Notes: a model not told the origin generated them from the sequence alone. 64,000 nucleotides of DNA from Streptomyces beihaiensis (GCF_026274175.1 NZ_JAPHNL010000002.1:18213-82212), one strand, 5' to 3'; positions 50,029 through 59,227 are shown, counted from the first letter of the stretch. Made by a program: numbers and translations.

Positions 50029-51345
50029 ATGACGCAAGGCCCGAACGATTCGACCGAGTCGACGCCGACCGACTCCGCGTCGGCGGACGCCCCCGCCGGC
50101 CCCCTGCGCACGTTCCGCCGCGACCGGCGCCACAAGACGCTGGGCGGGGTGTGCGCCGGGCTCGGACGGCACTGCGACATGGACCCGGTGATCTTCCGGA
50201 TCGGCCTGTCGGTCCTCGCGGTCACCGGCGGCGTCGGCCTGATCTTCTACGGCTTCGCGTGGCTGTTCGTGCCGTACGAGGGTGAGGACGAGAACGAGTT
50301 CCGCAAGGTGCTCACCGGCCGGGTGGAGGGTCCGGGGCTCGCCGCGATCGTCACGGCGCTCGCGGGCTGCGGCCTGTTCCTGTCCATGCTCGGCAACGGC
50401 GGCGTGCTCTCGTTCGCCGCGGTGCTGTCGCTGCTCCTCGCGGGCGCCGGCTACTGGTCGCAGCAGCGCCGCACCGCCGTCCCCGACCCCATCGCCTCCC
50501 AGGCCGCGGCCGACGCCCCGCCGGAGGCGCAGGCCCCGCCCGTGGCGCAGGCGCCGTCGTGGTGGCGGGATCCGATCGTCAAGGACGGCACCCGCGTCGG
50601 CGGCACCGGGTACCTGTGGGGCCCGCCCGACGCCGAGAACCCGTACGCGGCCCCGTCCGCCGCCGCGCCCCGCCGGGCCCCCGGGAGCAGACCGGCCCGG
50701 CCGCCGGGCACCCGCGGCATCGGCGGCCTCACGTTCCTGGCCGCGCTGGTCGCGGGGGCTCTCGGTACCGTCCTGACCTGGCACGACCGCACGCTCGGGC
50801 ACAGTCTGGAGACCGGTCTCGCGTGCGCGCTCGGCGTCTTCGGCCTGGGTATCGCGGTGAGCGCGTTCCGCGGCCGCACGGGCGGCGGCTCGATCGTCCT
50901 GGCGCTGCTCACGGCTGCTCTGCTCACGGCGTCCGCCGCGCTGCCCGCCGACATCACCACGGAGTGGACGCACACCACCTGGGCCCCGACGAGCGGCAAG
51001 GAGCTGCGGCCGCGTTACGAGGTGGGCAGCGGCGTCGGCACACTCGACCTGTCGAAGGTGGACGCGGCCAAGGGCGAGACCCTGACCACGCGCGTGGAGG
51101 TCGGGGCGGGCCGGGCGCGCGTCGTGCTGCCGCCGGGCGCCACCGGGGACACGGTGAGACTCCATGTGGAGGTGGGCGTGGGCGACGTCCAGCTGCCCGG
51201 CGACACGTCGCACGACGTCGACGTCCGTCCGGGGCAGGACAAGAGGATCACCCTCGCCCCGCCGGCCGGGACGAAACCGGCCGGCGTGATCGAACTGCAC
51301 GTGGAGGTCGGCGTCGGCCAGGCGGAGGTGGACCGTGCGGCATGA
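50029..51345 (+). CDS. PspC-domain membrane protein with LiaF-like C-terminus
   Basis: 438 residues. A PspC domain (FRRDRRHKTLGGVCAGLGRHCDMDPVIFRIGLSVLAVTG) is followed by membrane helices, a Pro/Ala-rich loop with a Trp-containing segment and, at the C-terminus, a beta-rich VEVGAGRARVVLPPGATGDTVRLHVEVGVGDVQLPG stretch like the LiaF/DUF2154 sensors. The arrangement next to a PspC-type kinase and LuxR regulator recalls LiaFSR-type envelope-stress systems. Its stop overlaps the next gene by 11 bp. Confidence 0.88.
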   Translation: MTQGPNDSTESTPTDSASADAPAGPLRTFRRDRRHKTLGGVCAGLGRHCDMDPVIFRIGLSVLAVTGGVGLIFYGFAWLFVPYEGEDENEFRKVLTGRVEGPGLAAIVTALAGCGLFLSMLGNGGVLSFAAVLSLLLAGAGYWSQQRRTAVPDPIASQAAADAPPEAQAPPVAQAPSWWRDPIVKDGTRVGGTGYLWGPPDAENPYAAPSAAAPRRAPGSRPARPPGTRGIGGLTFLAALVAGALGTVLTWHDRTLGHSLETGLACALGVFGLGIAVSAFRGRTGGGSIVLALLTAALLTASAALPADITTEWTHTTWAPTSGKELRPRYEVGSGVGTLDLSKVDAAKGETLTTRVEVGAGRARVVLPPGATGDTVRLHVEVGVGDVQLPGDTSHDVDVRPGQDKRITLAPPAGTKPAGVIELHVEVGVGQAEVDRAA

Positions 51346-51562
51346 CCTGCGCCCAGGACGGCTGGTGGCGGGCCTCGCCCTGATCCTGACGGCCGTCGTG
51401 TACTTCGGCGACGCGGGCGACGCCTGGCAGAGCCCGTGGTGGGTGGCGTTCCCGCTGGTGGGCGGGGGCCTGGTGGTGGCCGGTGTGGTGGGTGTGATCG
51501 CGCGGTCGGCACGCCGCCGCCCCGAGTCCACGCCCCCGGCCGACCGCAACCGCGCCACCTAG
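51335..51562 (+). CDS. Small membrane protein
   Basis: 75 residues from GTG 51335, with GGAGGTGG upstream. Two hydrophobic helices (LVAGLALILTAVVYF and FPLVGGGLVVAGVVGVIA) with a short loop and a basic tail. It overlaps the PspC gene start-to-stop, so it belongs to that operon. Its stop overlaps that of the convergent DoxX gene. Confidence 0.75.
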   Translation: MRHDLRPGRLVAGLALILTAVVYFGDAGDAWQSPWWVAFPLVGGGLVVAGVVGVIARSARRRPESTPPADRNRAT

Positions 51563-52086
51563 AACAGCCCGGCCGACCGGACCTTCCGCCCCCGCCACCA
51601 GGAATCCACCGACCACACCGCCGCCCCGCCGAGAACGATCGGCAGCCACGCCATCAGGTACACCAGGTCGTTCCCCAGGTAGTACGGCTGCACGGCCCAG
51701 CTCACCGTGAGCCACAGGCTCAGCGAGATCAGCGCCCCGCCGACCGCCGCGATCCGCGCGAAGAGGCCGAGCAGCGTGCCGAGCCCGACGGCCAGCTCGC
51801 CGAAGGCGATGGCGTAGCCGAAGCCGACCGGGGACTTCAGGGCCAGGTCGACCAGTTGCGGGACGGCCGCTGTGGCGTGCACGGCGTGCATCTGCTCGCC
51901 GATCGAGCCGGGCCCGCTCGCCTTGAAGAACGCGCTGTCGGTCAGTTTGTCGAGGCCCGCGTAGATGAAGGTGACGCCGAGGAATATGCGCAGCGGCACG
52001 AAGGCGTAGCGCTGAATGGTCTCGCGCCAGTCCCTGCCGCGCTCGACATAGCTCGTGTGGGGGTCCATACGGACGTCGTACACCAT
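51559..52086 (-). CDS. DoxX-family membrane protein
   Basis: 175 residues: FVPLRIFLGVTFIYAGLDKLTD, then GYAIAFGELAVGLGTLLGLFARIAAVGGALISLSLWLTVSW and a last helix near VYLMAWLPIVLGG. Four helices and the opening R.fLG..F...G..Kl motif are typical for DoxX. Such proteins take part in quinone or thiol redox chemistry at the membrane; the role here is open. An ATG at 52068 is an alternative start. Confidence 0.9.
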   Translation of the reverse strand: MVYDVRMDPHTSYVERGRDWRETIQRYAFVPLRIFLGVTFIYAGLDKLTDSAFFKASGPGSIGEQMHAVHATAAVPQLVDLALKSPVGFGYAIAFGELAVGLGTLLGLFARIAAVGGALISLSLWLTVSWAVQPYYLGNDLVYLMAWLPIVLGGAAVWSVDSWWRGRKVRSAGLF

Positions 52087-52208
52087 GGCCGATCCGCCGC
52101 CTCTCGGTCCTGGGGTTCTTTACCCGACCATACGTACGAGAAGCCGAATCGGCTCACCACGTGGGGCCGTTCAGTCGACGGGGTTCGATCGACGGGGTTC
52201 GGACGGGG

Positions 52209-52262
52209 TTCGGACGGTTCGGACGGTTCGGACGGTTCGGACGGTTCGGACGGTTCGGACGA
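52209..52262. repeat. 9-bp tandem repeat
   Basis: Five perfect ttcggacgg units (52209-52253), a sixth with one change and, upstream, two related units separated by gg. It lies between two minus-strand genes, ending 4 bp before the stop of the gene at 52266. Likely unstable in copy number. Confidence 0.9.
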
Positions 52263-52265
52263 GGT

Positions 52266-53570
52266 TCAGTCGACGACGTCCACCACGCACGGGTTGGTCC
52301 CGGCCCCCGAGGCGGTGATCACCTGTACCTCCACCCGCCCGGGCTCCACGTCGGCCGGGACCGGCACCGTCACCACCGTGTCGGTCGGATTGGTGAAGCC
52401 GCCGGGCACCGGCACCAACGGCACATGCACGTGCACGGCACCGATGCGTACGGCGAGGCGGGCGAGCTGGTCGGCGCCGCCCGCGCCGGGCGGTACGAAA
52501 CCGGCACCGCGGATCTCGATGTCGTCGCCGGTGCGGACCGGCGCGTCCAGGTCACCGGCCTCCCGGGCGCGGACCACGGAGTGGATGACGGGCCTGCCGC
52601 CCTCCGCGTACTTTCCGGCCAGGTACGTCGCCGCGGAGACGACCACGAGCACGGCCAGGCCCCACGGCAGGTCGGGCAGCCGGTCGGGGCGGCGGGCGAG
52701 CCGGGCCAGCGCCCACACGACGGCGGCCGCGGTCACGGCGACGTACTGGACGTCGGTGAAGCTGCCCCGGCCCGCGTCGTCCGTGAGCAGGTCGGCGCCG
52801 CGCGGCCGGGCGGCACGCACCTTCTGCGACCGCTGCCCGAGCACCCGCGTACCGACGAGCCACCGTGCGAGGACGGCCACCGCGCACACCACGGCCAGGA
52901 CGGTCAACAGGCCCGCCGAACGGCCCAGCCGGAGCCCGTCCACCAGCTCGGCGCGCTGCCCGCGCCCCGACGCGGCCACGAGCCGCACCGCGAGCACGAG
53001 CACCGCGTACCCGCACAGCAGCACCACACCGGCCGCCGCCGCGCGTGAGGTCGACAGCCGGTTGTCCTCGCCGATCAGTGGGGCCAGCACGCCGCCGCGC
53101 GACCGGTGCAGCCGTCCGGCCGCCGTCAGCAGTCCGCCCGTCACGGCCGCGGCGACGAGGCCCGCCGTGCGCGCGACGGTCCAGCCCGCGCCCGCGGCGG
53201 CGGTGAGCGCCTGGACGAGCAGCAGCACGCCGACGCCGCCCCAGACCACACCGACCGTGCGCGGCCACAGCCCGGCCAGCCAGGCATCCCGCTCGGCGCG
53301 GCCCCGTTCGCCGACGGCCCGCGCGGAGCGGGTGAGTTCGTCGGAGACCCACCGGCGGGAGGCGCCGGCCGAGTGGGCGAGCGCCGCGGGCAGGCCCTGT
53401 CCGGCCGCCAGCTCGTCCCGCTTGAGCAGGAACGCCGCGACGGCCCTGCGGTGTCCTTCGCGCGCGCCGCACGTGCAGCCGCCGCACGTGCAGCCGCCCC
53501 GGTGGGTGTCATGCCCCCGCGTGTCGTACTTCCGCGTTCCGTACCCCTGCCGCGCCTCCTGCACCGCCAC
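52266..53570 (-). CDS. Membrane protein with CxC-GG-CxC motif and IPT-like tail
   Basis: 434 residues from GTG 53570. Residues 27-36 read GCTCGGCTCG, two CxC pairs that could bind metal, encoded by a duplicated 15-bp unit. A cytoplasmic helical part follows, then about eight membrane helices in pairs. The C-terminal 100 residues (TGDDIEIRGAGFVPPGAGGADQL...VPADVEPGRVEVQVITASG) look like an extracellular IPT/TIG-type beta domain. No known family is recognised for the whole. The GTG start is the only one that includes the Cys motif. Confidence 0.7.
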   Translation of the reverse strand: MAVQEARQGYGTRKYDTRGHDTHRGGCTCGGCTCGAREGHRRAVAAFLLKRDELAAGQGLPAALAHSAGASRRWVSDELTRSARAVGERGRAERDAWLAGLWPRTVGVVWGGVGVLLLVQALTAAAGAGWTVARTAGLVAAAVTGGLLTAAGRLHRSRGGVLAPLIGEDNRLSTSRAAAAGVVLLCGYAVLVLAVRLVAASGRGQRAELVDGLRLGRSAGLLTVLAVVCAVAVLARWLVGTRVLGQRSQKVRAARPRGADLLTDDAGRGSFTDVQYVAVTAAAVVWALARLARRPDRLPDLPWGLAVLVVVSAATYLAGKYAEGGRPVIHSVVRAREAGDLDAPVRTGDDIEIRGAGFVPPGAGGADQLARLAVRIGAVHVHVPLVPVPGGFTNPTDTVVTVPVPADVEPGRVEVQVITASGAGTNPCVVDVVD

Positions 53571-53717
53571 CGCGACGCCCCGCCTTCGTCAACATCGTCG
53601 ACATCGTCAACGTACTTGTGATGAAAGGGAATTGTGTCGCACGCGACAGCCCCGACGGGCCCGGCACCGGCCCCCTTGCGGGTGAACGCCCTTCGCCGGC
53701 GTTGACCCGCGCCGGGA

Positions 53718-54527
53718 TCATCCGGCGGGCGCGGACCGCCCGAACAGCTCCGGCTCGCTGCGGCTGACGCGCTGCCACAGCCCTTGGTAGTTGATCCACG
53801 CGACGAGGTCGCTCCCGGTCCGCTCGCGGGTCGCCGCGGCCTGCCGCCGGTCGATGAGGACGGGCCGGCCGGCCGAGCGCGCCGCGATCTGCACTTCACA
53901 GCAGCGTTCGAGCGCGATGAACCACCAGGCCGCCGCGTCCACCGAGTCGCCGACGGTGAGCAGCCCCCGGTTGCGCAGGATGACGGCCTTGTACGTGCCG
54001 AGCGCGGCGGCGATCCGCTTGCCCTCGTCGGCGTCGACGCTGACGCCCGTGTACTCGTCGAGCAGCGCGTGATCCTCGTAGAACGCGCACGCCTCCTGCG
54101 TGATCGGCTCGACCAGCTCGCCGAGCGCGGCGACCGCCCGCCCGTACGTGGAGTGGCAGTGCGCGACCGAGACCAGTTCGGGCCGGGCCCTGTGCACTTC
54201 GGCGTGGACGGTGAACGCGGCCTGGTTGACGTGGTGGCCGCCTTCGACGACCTGGCCGTCACCGTTGACGAGGACGAGGTCGTCCGTGGTGATGTGCCGG
54301 AACGGCATGCCGAACGGGTTGACCCAGTAGCAATCGTCGTACTCCGGGTCGCGGGCGGTGATGTGTCCCGACACGCCGTCCTCGTAGCCGAGCCGCCCGA
54401 AGATCCGCAACGCGCCCGCCAGCCGCTCCTTGCGGTAGCGCCGCTCGTCGGCCGCGGTGTCGTGCACCGGCGGCATGGCGAAGTGCAGCTGGTCGGCGGG
54501 GATCGGCGCGGGGTTCTGCTTCGGCAT
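53718..54527 (-). CDS. Class II aldolase/adducin family protein
   Basis: 269 residues. Zinc ligands: HAEVH (near residue 113) and HCHSTYG (near 127), with a third His in EDHALLDEY. SGHITARDPE and LLTVGDSVDAAAW fit the class II aldolase fold. Such enzymes cleave or epimerise sugar phosphates or act on related aldols. It stands alone, with a weak ribosome site. Confidence 0.9.
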   Translation of the reverse strand: MPKQNPAPIPADQLHFAMPPVHDTAADERRYRKERLAGALRIFGRLGYEDGVSGHITARDPEYDDCYWVNPFGMPFRHITTDDLVLVNGDGQVVEGGHHVNQAAFTVHAEVHRARPELVSVAHCHSTYGRAVAALGELVEPITQEACAFYEDHALLDEYTGVSVDADEGKRIAAALGTYKAVILRNRGLLTVGDSVDAAAWWFIALERCCEVQIAARSAGRPVLIDRRQAAATRERTGSDLVAWINYQGLWQRVSRSEPELFGRSAPAG

Positions 54528-54597
54528 GGGCGGAAGGTACCCGCGGGTGGCGCAGGAGAACAGGGCAGCGCCGTGAAGAGACTGCGGGGGTTCGCGG

Positions 54598-54771
54598 TCA
54601 CATGGTGTCGATCTCGGTCAGGTCGATGTCGACGGGGAAGGGCAGACTGAGCTTCAGCCGCTCGTGCCGAAGCTCGGTGTGCGGCGGGAGGTCGGGCAGC
54701 GTCAGAAGGTCGTCCACGGTGTAACCGTCCTGCGGTGGCACCGGCCAGTGGTGCGCGGTCTCAGCGGTCAT
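54598..54771 (-). pseudogene. Uma2-family gene with internal deletion
   Basis: 57 codons from ATG 54771, 8 bp after GGGAGGA. The start, MTAETAHHWPVPPQDGYTVDDL, and LTLPDLPPHTEL match the N-terminus of Streptomyces Uma2-type (DUF820) endonuclease-like proteins, which are near 190 residues. The end, LPFPVDIDLTEIDTM, matches their C-terminus. The middle, with the catalytic Asp/Glu-x-Lys region, is missing and the joint is in frame at TEL/RHERLK. Probably a remnant, though it could still be translated. Confidence 0.7.
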
Positions 54772-54925
54772 GAGGAGTCCTCCCATGGACGGGATTCTGA
54801 TCCGTGGTGCAAGCCTACCGAGCGGATACGACGATGCCGCCGCCCGAACGAACGAGTGACGGCATCACGTTTGACCTGCAGGAAGCCGGACAGAAGATGT
54901 CGGGTATCCGAGGCAGGCTCGGCGT

Positions 54926-55372
54926 ATGACAGCGAACGCGAACTGGGCATCCTTCACCGCCGCCGAACCCGACCTCGCCAAGACCGTCGAGGCCCGCTTC
55001 GGCCGGTACACCCACCACACCCTCGCGACCTTGCGCGGCGACGGTTCACCGCGCACGTCCGGGATGGAAGTCCGTTTCTCCGGCGGGGAGTTGCGGCTCG
55101 CCATGTTGCCGGGCTCACTCAAGGCACGGGACCTGTGGCGCGATCCACGGTTCGCGCTGCAGGCCAATCCGGGCGAGGGCACGTCGATGGGCGGCGGTGA
55201 CATACGGATCGCCGGGCGCGCATACGAAGAAGAGGCGGAACCGCCGGAGCGGTCCCACCTCTTCCGTGTCGAGCTGACGGAGGTCGTACGCACCTACGTC
55301 GAGGACGACAAGTACCTCGTCGTCCAGGTCTGGAAGCCCGGCGAGCCCGTACGCGTGATCAAGCGCGTGTGA
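54926..55372 (+). CDS. PPOX-fold (pyridoxamine 5'-phosphate oxidase-like) protein
   Basis: 148 residues: FGRYTHHTLATLRGDGSPRTSGMEVRF, the first strands of the FMN- or F420-binding split barrel, then LWRDPRFALQANPG and a C-terminal VWKPGEPVRVIKR. It matches small Streptomyces 'pyridoxamine 5'-phosphate oxidase family' proteins. The cofactor and substrate are not evident. ATG 54926 is the only good start. Confidence 0.88.
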   Translation: MTANANWASFTAAEPDLAKTVEARFGRYTHHTLATLRGDGSPRTSGMEVRFSGGELRLAMLPGSLKARDLWRDPRFALQANPGEGTSMGGGDIRIAGRAYEEEAEPPERSHLFRVELTEVVRTYVEDDKYLVVQVWKPGEPVRVIKRV

Positions 55373-55395
55373 CGCCGTACGCGGTACGGGGTCAC
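55369..55395. terminator. Bidirectional hairpin between PPOX gene and guaA
   Basis: gtgac-g-ccgtac-gcg-gtacgg-g-gtcac: a 6-bp and a 5-bp stem separated by one mismatch, starting at the PPOX stop and ending 5 bp before the guaA stop. Confidence 0.6.
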
Positions 55396-55399
55396 GGGG

Positions 55400-56980
55400 T
55401 CACTCCCACTCGATCGTCCCCGGCGGCTTGCTCGTCACGTCGAGGACGACGCGGTTGACGTCGGCGACCTCGTTGGTGATGCGGGTCGAGATCTTGGCGA
55501 GCACGTCGTAGGGCATCCGCGTCCAGTCCGCCGTCATGGCGTCCTCGGACGAGACCGGGCGCAGCACGATCGGGTGTCCGTACGTGCGGCCGTCGCCCTG
55601 GACGCCGACGCTGCGGACGTCGGCGAGCAGCACGACCGGGCACTGCCAGATCTCGCGGTCGAGACCGGCGGCGGTCAGCTCCTCGCGGGCGATGGCGTCG
55701 GCCTCGCGCAGCAGGTCGAGCCGGTCCTTGGTGACCTCGCCGACGATACGGATGCCGAGGCCGGGGCCGGGGAACGGCTGGCGCTGGACGATCTCGTCGG
55801 GCAGGCCGAGCTCGGCGCCGACCATCCGGACCTCGTCCTTGAACAGCTTGCGCAGCGGCTCGACGAGCTCGAACTCGATGTCGTCGGGCAGCCCGCCCAC
55901 GTTGTGGTGCGACTTGATGTTCGCCGTGCCGGTGCCGCCGCCGGACTCGACGACGTCCGGGTAGAGCGTGCCCTGCACGAGGAAAGCGACCTCGGGGCCG
56001 TCCTCCTGGAGGATCTCCAGCTGCGCCTGCTCGAAGACGCGGATGAACTCCCGGCCGATGATCTTGCGCTTGGTCTCGGGGTCGGACACCCCCGCGAGGG
56101 CGGTGAGGAACCGCTCGCTGGCGTCGACGACCTTCAGGTTGGCGCCGGTCGCGGCGACGAAGTCCTTCTCGACCTGCTCGGTCTCGCCCTTGCGCATCAG
56201 GCCGTGGTCGACGTACACGCAGGTCAGCTGCGAGCCGATGGCCTTCTGGACGAGCGCGGCGGCCACCGCGGAGTCGACGCCGCCGGACAGGCCGCAGATG
56301 GCGCGCTTGTCGCCGACCTGCGCGCGGATCGCCTCGACCTGCTCCTCGATGACGCTGCCGGTCGTCCAGGTGGGCTTCAGGCCCGCGCCCCGGTACAGGA
56401 AGTGCTCAAGGACCTGCTGGCCGTGCGTGGAGTGCATGACCTCGGGGTGGTACTGGACCCCGTACAGCTTCTTCTCGTCGTTCTCGAACGCGGCGACGGG
56501 CACGACGTCCGTCGAGGCGGTGACGGTGAAGCCCTCCGGCGCGGCGGAGCAGGCGTCGCCGTGGGACATCCAGACGGACTGCTCGGCGGGCGTGCCCTCG
56601 AAGAGGGTGGAGGACGTCCTGGAGACGGTGAGCGGGGTGCGGCCGTACTCACGGGCGCCGTTGTCGTCGACGGTGCCGCCGAGGGCCGTCGCCATCAGCT
56701 GGAAGCCGTAGCACATGCCGAAGACCGGGACGCCGGCCTCGAAGAGCGTGCGGTCCAGGCGCGGTGCGCCCTCCGCGTAGACCGACGAGGGGCCGCCGGA
56801 GAGGATGATCGCCGCCGGGTTCTTGGCGAGCATCTCGTCGACCGGCATGGTGCTCGGCACGATCTCGCTGTAGACCCGGGCCTCACGGACGCGGCGGGCG
56901 ATGAGCTGGGCATACTGCGCACCGAAGTCGACGACCAGGACGGTGTCGGGAGCGGCGGCAGCGGGGGTCGCTGATGACAC
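55400..56980 (-). CDS. guaA: GMP synthase (glutamine-hydrolysing)
   Basis: 526 residues from GTG 56980 ([33 protein letters not shown]...), with GGAAGG 6-11 bp upstream. Class I glutamine amidotransferase domain: nucleophile Cys90 (GMCYGFQ) and His/Glu in QYHPEV. ATP pyrophosphatase domain: [12 protein letters not shown]. The dimerisation domain ends KPPGTIEWE. The enzyme makes GMP from XMP, ATP and glutamine. The frame stays open upstream, but the added sequence is unrelated to GuaA. Confidence 0.98.
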   Translation of the reverse strand: MSSATPAAAAPDTVLVVDFGAQYAQLIARRVREARVYSEIVPSTMPVDEMLAKNPAAIILSGGPSSVYAEGAPRLDRTLFEAGVPVFGMCYGFQLMATALGGTVDDNGAREYGRTPLTVSRTSSTLFEGTPAEQSVWMSHGDACSAAPEGFTVTASTDVVPVAAFENDEKKLYGVQYHPEVMHSTHGQQVLEHFLYRGAGLKPTWTTGSVIEEQVEAIRAQVGDKRAICGLSGGVDSAVAAALVQKAIGSQLTCVYVDHGLMRKGETEQVEKDFVAATGANLKVVDASERFLTALAGVSDPETKRKIIGREFIRVFEQAQLEILQEDGPEVAFLVQGTLYPDVVESGGGTGTANIKSHHNVGGLPDDIEFELVEPLRKLFKDEVRMVGAELGLPDEIVQRQPFPGPGLGIRIVGEVTKDRLDLLREADAIAREELTAAGLDREIWQCPVVLLADVRSVGVQGDGRTYGHPIVLRPVSSEDAMTADWTRMPYDVLAKISTRITNEVADVNRVVLDVTSKPPGTIEWE

Positions 56981-57112
56981 GGGTTGCCTTCCGGCGGCTG
57001 AGCGGTGGGATCCTTTGGCCGATTCTACCGGGTCGCTCGTACGTTCCTCCGGCCACCGGACCGTTCCGCCGGCCGCCGGACGGCGACGGCGACGCCCGCT
57101 GTGGACGCCCGC

Positions 57113-57118
57113 TATAGT
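57113..57118 (+). promoter_or_regulatory. -10 box of the chorismate mutase leader
   Basis: TATAGT, six bases before the ATG of the leader peptide at 57125. The expected start of transcription is then the A of that ATG, giving a leaderless leader mRNA, as in known Streptomyces trp leaders. No clear -35 box. Confidence 0.6.
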
Positions 57119-57124
57119 GGCCGC

Positions 57125-57196
57125 ATGCTCGCGCACACGACGTTCGTCTTTACCTATGGCAGCCGGCCCGCCGGATGCCATGGACGTGCTGCTTGA
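57125..57196 (+). CDS. Leader peptide with Phe and Tyr codons (attenuator)
   Basis: 23 residues: [20 protein letters not shown] and three more. Codons 7, 9 and 11 are TTC, TTT and TAT (Phe, Phe, Tyr), two of them rare in this high-GC genome. The product of the downstream gene, chorismate mutase, starts the Phe/Tyr branch. Streptomyces trp genes use leaderless peptides with Trp codons in the same way (MFAHS...WWW). A strong terminator follows 20 bp after the stop. Inference from arrangement. Confidence 0.65.
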   Translation: MLAHTTFVFTYGSRPAGCHGRAA

Positions 57197-57216
57197 GCCA
57201 CTGACAAGCGACTTCC

Positions 57217-57251
57217 CAGGCGCCCCGGGCCGACAAGGCCCGGGGCGCCTG
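57217..57251 (+). terminator. Attenuator terminator before chorismate mutase
   Basis: A perfect 15-bp GC-rich stem (57217-57231 with 57237-57251, loop gacaa) followed by tcgtttccc. It lies between the leader peptide and the chorismate mutase start at 57312, where an attenuator terminator is expected. Confidence 0.85.
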
Positions 57252-57311
57252 TCGTTTCCCGGGTCCGCCGATCCGGGGCTCCGCCACCGACAGCCGACGA
57301 GGAGCCCCGCC

Positions 57312-57635
57312 ATGAGCATCACCACCGCCACCACCACCGCCACCGCCACTGACGCCGCCGCCGTCGACGGCACCGGCGCCCGCACCGCCGAGGCCGCCGA
57401 GGTGATCTCCGGCGCCCGCGGGCGCATCGACGCGCTCGACGACCGGATCATCGGACTCGTCCAGGAACGGATGGCCGTCTCGGCCGTCATCCAGGACGCG
57501 CGGATCGCCTCCGGCGGACGGCGCGTGAACCTCTCCCGCGAGATGGAGGTCCTCGGCCACTACAGGGAAGCGCTCGGCAAGCCGGGCACCTCGCTCGCCA
57601 TGACGCTCCTCGAACTGTGCCGGGGCCGCATCTGA
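57312..57635 (+). CDS. Chorismate mutase (AroQ type)
   Basis: 107 residues with a Thr/Ala-rich N-terminus, then the AroQ helix bundle: [47 protein letters not shown] (in parts). The conserved Arg of RIDALD, Arg/Lys of the second helix and the R-x-x-x-E pattern are present. The enzyme converts chorismate to prephenate for phenylalanine and tyrosine synthesis. No strong ribosome site; AGGAG at 57299-57303 lies 8 bp before the ATG. Confidence 0.9.
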   Translation: MSITTATTTATATDAAAVDGTGARTAEAAEVISGARGRIDALDDRIIGLVQERMAVSAVIQDARIASGGRRVNLSREMEVLGHYREALGKPGTSLAMTLLELCRGRI

Positions 57636-58187
57636 CGCGGACCAGGTCGCACGTTCGATTCCGCCCTCACCCGTACGGCGCGTGACCGGTCGCCGCGGGC
57701 TTCGTTGGTCCCGGTGTCCGTGCCAGCCAGGGGCGGGCCCAACCGAACCACGCGTGGCTCCGCTGGAGCGATGAGACGTCGCGGCCCGTGCCGCGTACGT
57801 CGTGGGACCTCGCTCCAGTGATGTGACCGGACGGCAGGGGACAGCAGCCCGGTCACCCAAGAGAACGGTCGGTCCCGGGGACGCCCGGGGCCGGCCGGAC
57901 TCCTGCCTCTGTCCCTGTCTCTGTCCGTGTCACTGTCCCTACCTCTGTCCGTGTCAGTGTCCCCGGCGCTGTCCCCACGCAGCCCCGCCCCGCACCCCAG
58001 TCCAGTGATCCACCTCACATAAAGTCTCCGTGAGAGACGGCACAACCGTTTCCGGCCACCAGCGGTCACACCTGCAGAACCAACGGCCACGCGATCACCC
58101 ACGCATGCGTCGGCCGTCCAGCTCGTGCCGTGACCGGTCGGGTGCGTCCTGTCGGGACGCGGCACGCCCAGACTTTCTGAGGTCTTG
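57636..58187. other. Intergenic region before the surface-protein gene
   Basis: 552 bp without a convincing gene. It contains a ctctgtccgtgtc-type degenerate repeat (57904-57976) and a Crp-like palindrome (58005-58018). The surface-protein promoter is probably near 58015-58030. Confidence 0.5.
58005..58018. promoter_or_regulatory. Crp-like palindrome
   Basis: GTGA-tccacc-TCAC, close to the Streptomyces Crp motif GTG-N6-GNCAC except at one position, about 170 bp before the LPXTG-type gene. A candidate site only. Confidence 0.35.
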
Positions 58188-59204
58188 ATGAAGCTTCGCC
58201 GCGCCCTGGTGACGGCTGCCGCCACGGCGGCCATAGCCCCGATCGCACTGCTGTCCGCCCCCGCCGCGTTCGCCGACGGCGGCGGCCCCGCCGCTACCGA
58301 AACCTCCTCCGCCTCGGCCTCGGCCTCCGCGTCCGCGAGCGCGTCCGTCACCGCCAGCGAGTCGCCGAGCGCTTCGGCTTCCGCTTCCGCGTCCGCGTCG
58401 GACTCCAGCAAGCCCGAGTCGAGCGCCTCCACGTCGACGAAGCCCACCTCGTCGGCCTCCACGTCCACGTCCGCGTCCACGACCACCAAGCCCTCGGCCT
58501 CCACGTCGACGTCGGCCAAGCCGAGCGACGGCCCGGCGCCGGACTGCAAGGACACCAAGGTCGACCTGAGCATCAAGGGTCTTCCGGGCAAGATCCAGCG
58601 CGGCAGCGGCTGGCACAAGTTCACGCTGACCGTCGACAACAACTCGGACTCCGTCCTCAGCAACCTGGGCTACTTCGCGGGCGCCTCGGCCGACAAGAAC
58701 GGCGAGGAGATGTTCTCGAGCAAGCAGGTCCAGCTGCAGTCGTACGACCCGTCGACCAAGAGCTGGTACAACCTGAACGAGGGTGGCCAGGCCGTCGGTT
58801 ACGTCGGTTACACGGACGTCCTCAAGCCCGACTACGCGGTCGACATCGCGATGCGCGTCAACGTGACGTCCGCCGCCCCGGTCGGCGCGGGCTTCTCGCT
58901 CGGCGCCAGCATCTACGGCGACTCCGACGCCAAGTGCACCGGTGAGGGTGAGGTCGCCTACAAGTTCATGATCGTCGGCGCCGACACCCCGACGAAGGGC
59001 ACCAAGCCGCAGGAGGGTGGCAAGGCTCCCATCGCCACCAAGCCCGCTGACAAGACCAAGACGCCCGAGGTGACGGGCACCCTCGCCGAGACCGGTTCCA
59101 GCTCCATGCTGCCGACCGTCGGCCTGGTCGGCGGTATCGCCGTCGTCGCCGGTGCCGGTGTCATGTACTCCGTGCGTCGCCGCAAGTCGGGTGCCACCGC
59201 GTAA
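58188..59204 (+). CDS. LPXTG-type (LAETG) sortase-anchored surface protein
   Basis: 338 residues. A signal peptide ends near AAFADGGG. A Ser/Ala/Thr-rich stalk (residues 35-115, with repeats such as SASASAS) leads to a globular domain KVDLSIKGLPGKIQRGSGWHKFTLTVDN. The end is the sortase signal LAETG (residues 299-303), a hydrophobic helix and the basic tail RRRKSGATA. LAETG is the substrate motif of class E sortases in Streptomyces, so the protein should be linked to the cell wall. GAGG lies 7 bp before the ATG. Confidence 0.93.
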   Translation: MKLRRALVTAAATAAIAPIALLSAPAAFADGGGPAATETSSASASASASASASVTASESPSASASASASASDSSKPESSASTSTKPTSSASTSTSASTTTKPSASTSTSAKPSDGPAPDCKDTKVDLSIKGLPGKIQRGSGWHKFTLTVDNNSDSVLSNLGYFAGASADKNGEEMFSSKQVQLQSYDPSTKSWYNLNEGGQAVGYVGYTDVLKPDYAVDIAMRVNVTSAAPVGAGFSLGASIYGDSDAKCTGEGEVAYKFMIVGADTPTKGTKPQEGGKAPIATKPADKTKTPEVTGTLAETGSSSMLPTVGLVGGIAVVAGAGVMYSVRRRKSGATA

Positions 59205-59227
59205 CCGACCCGCGTAGGCCATGAGTC

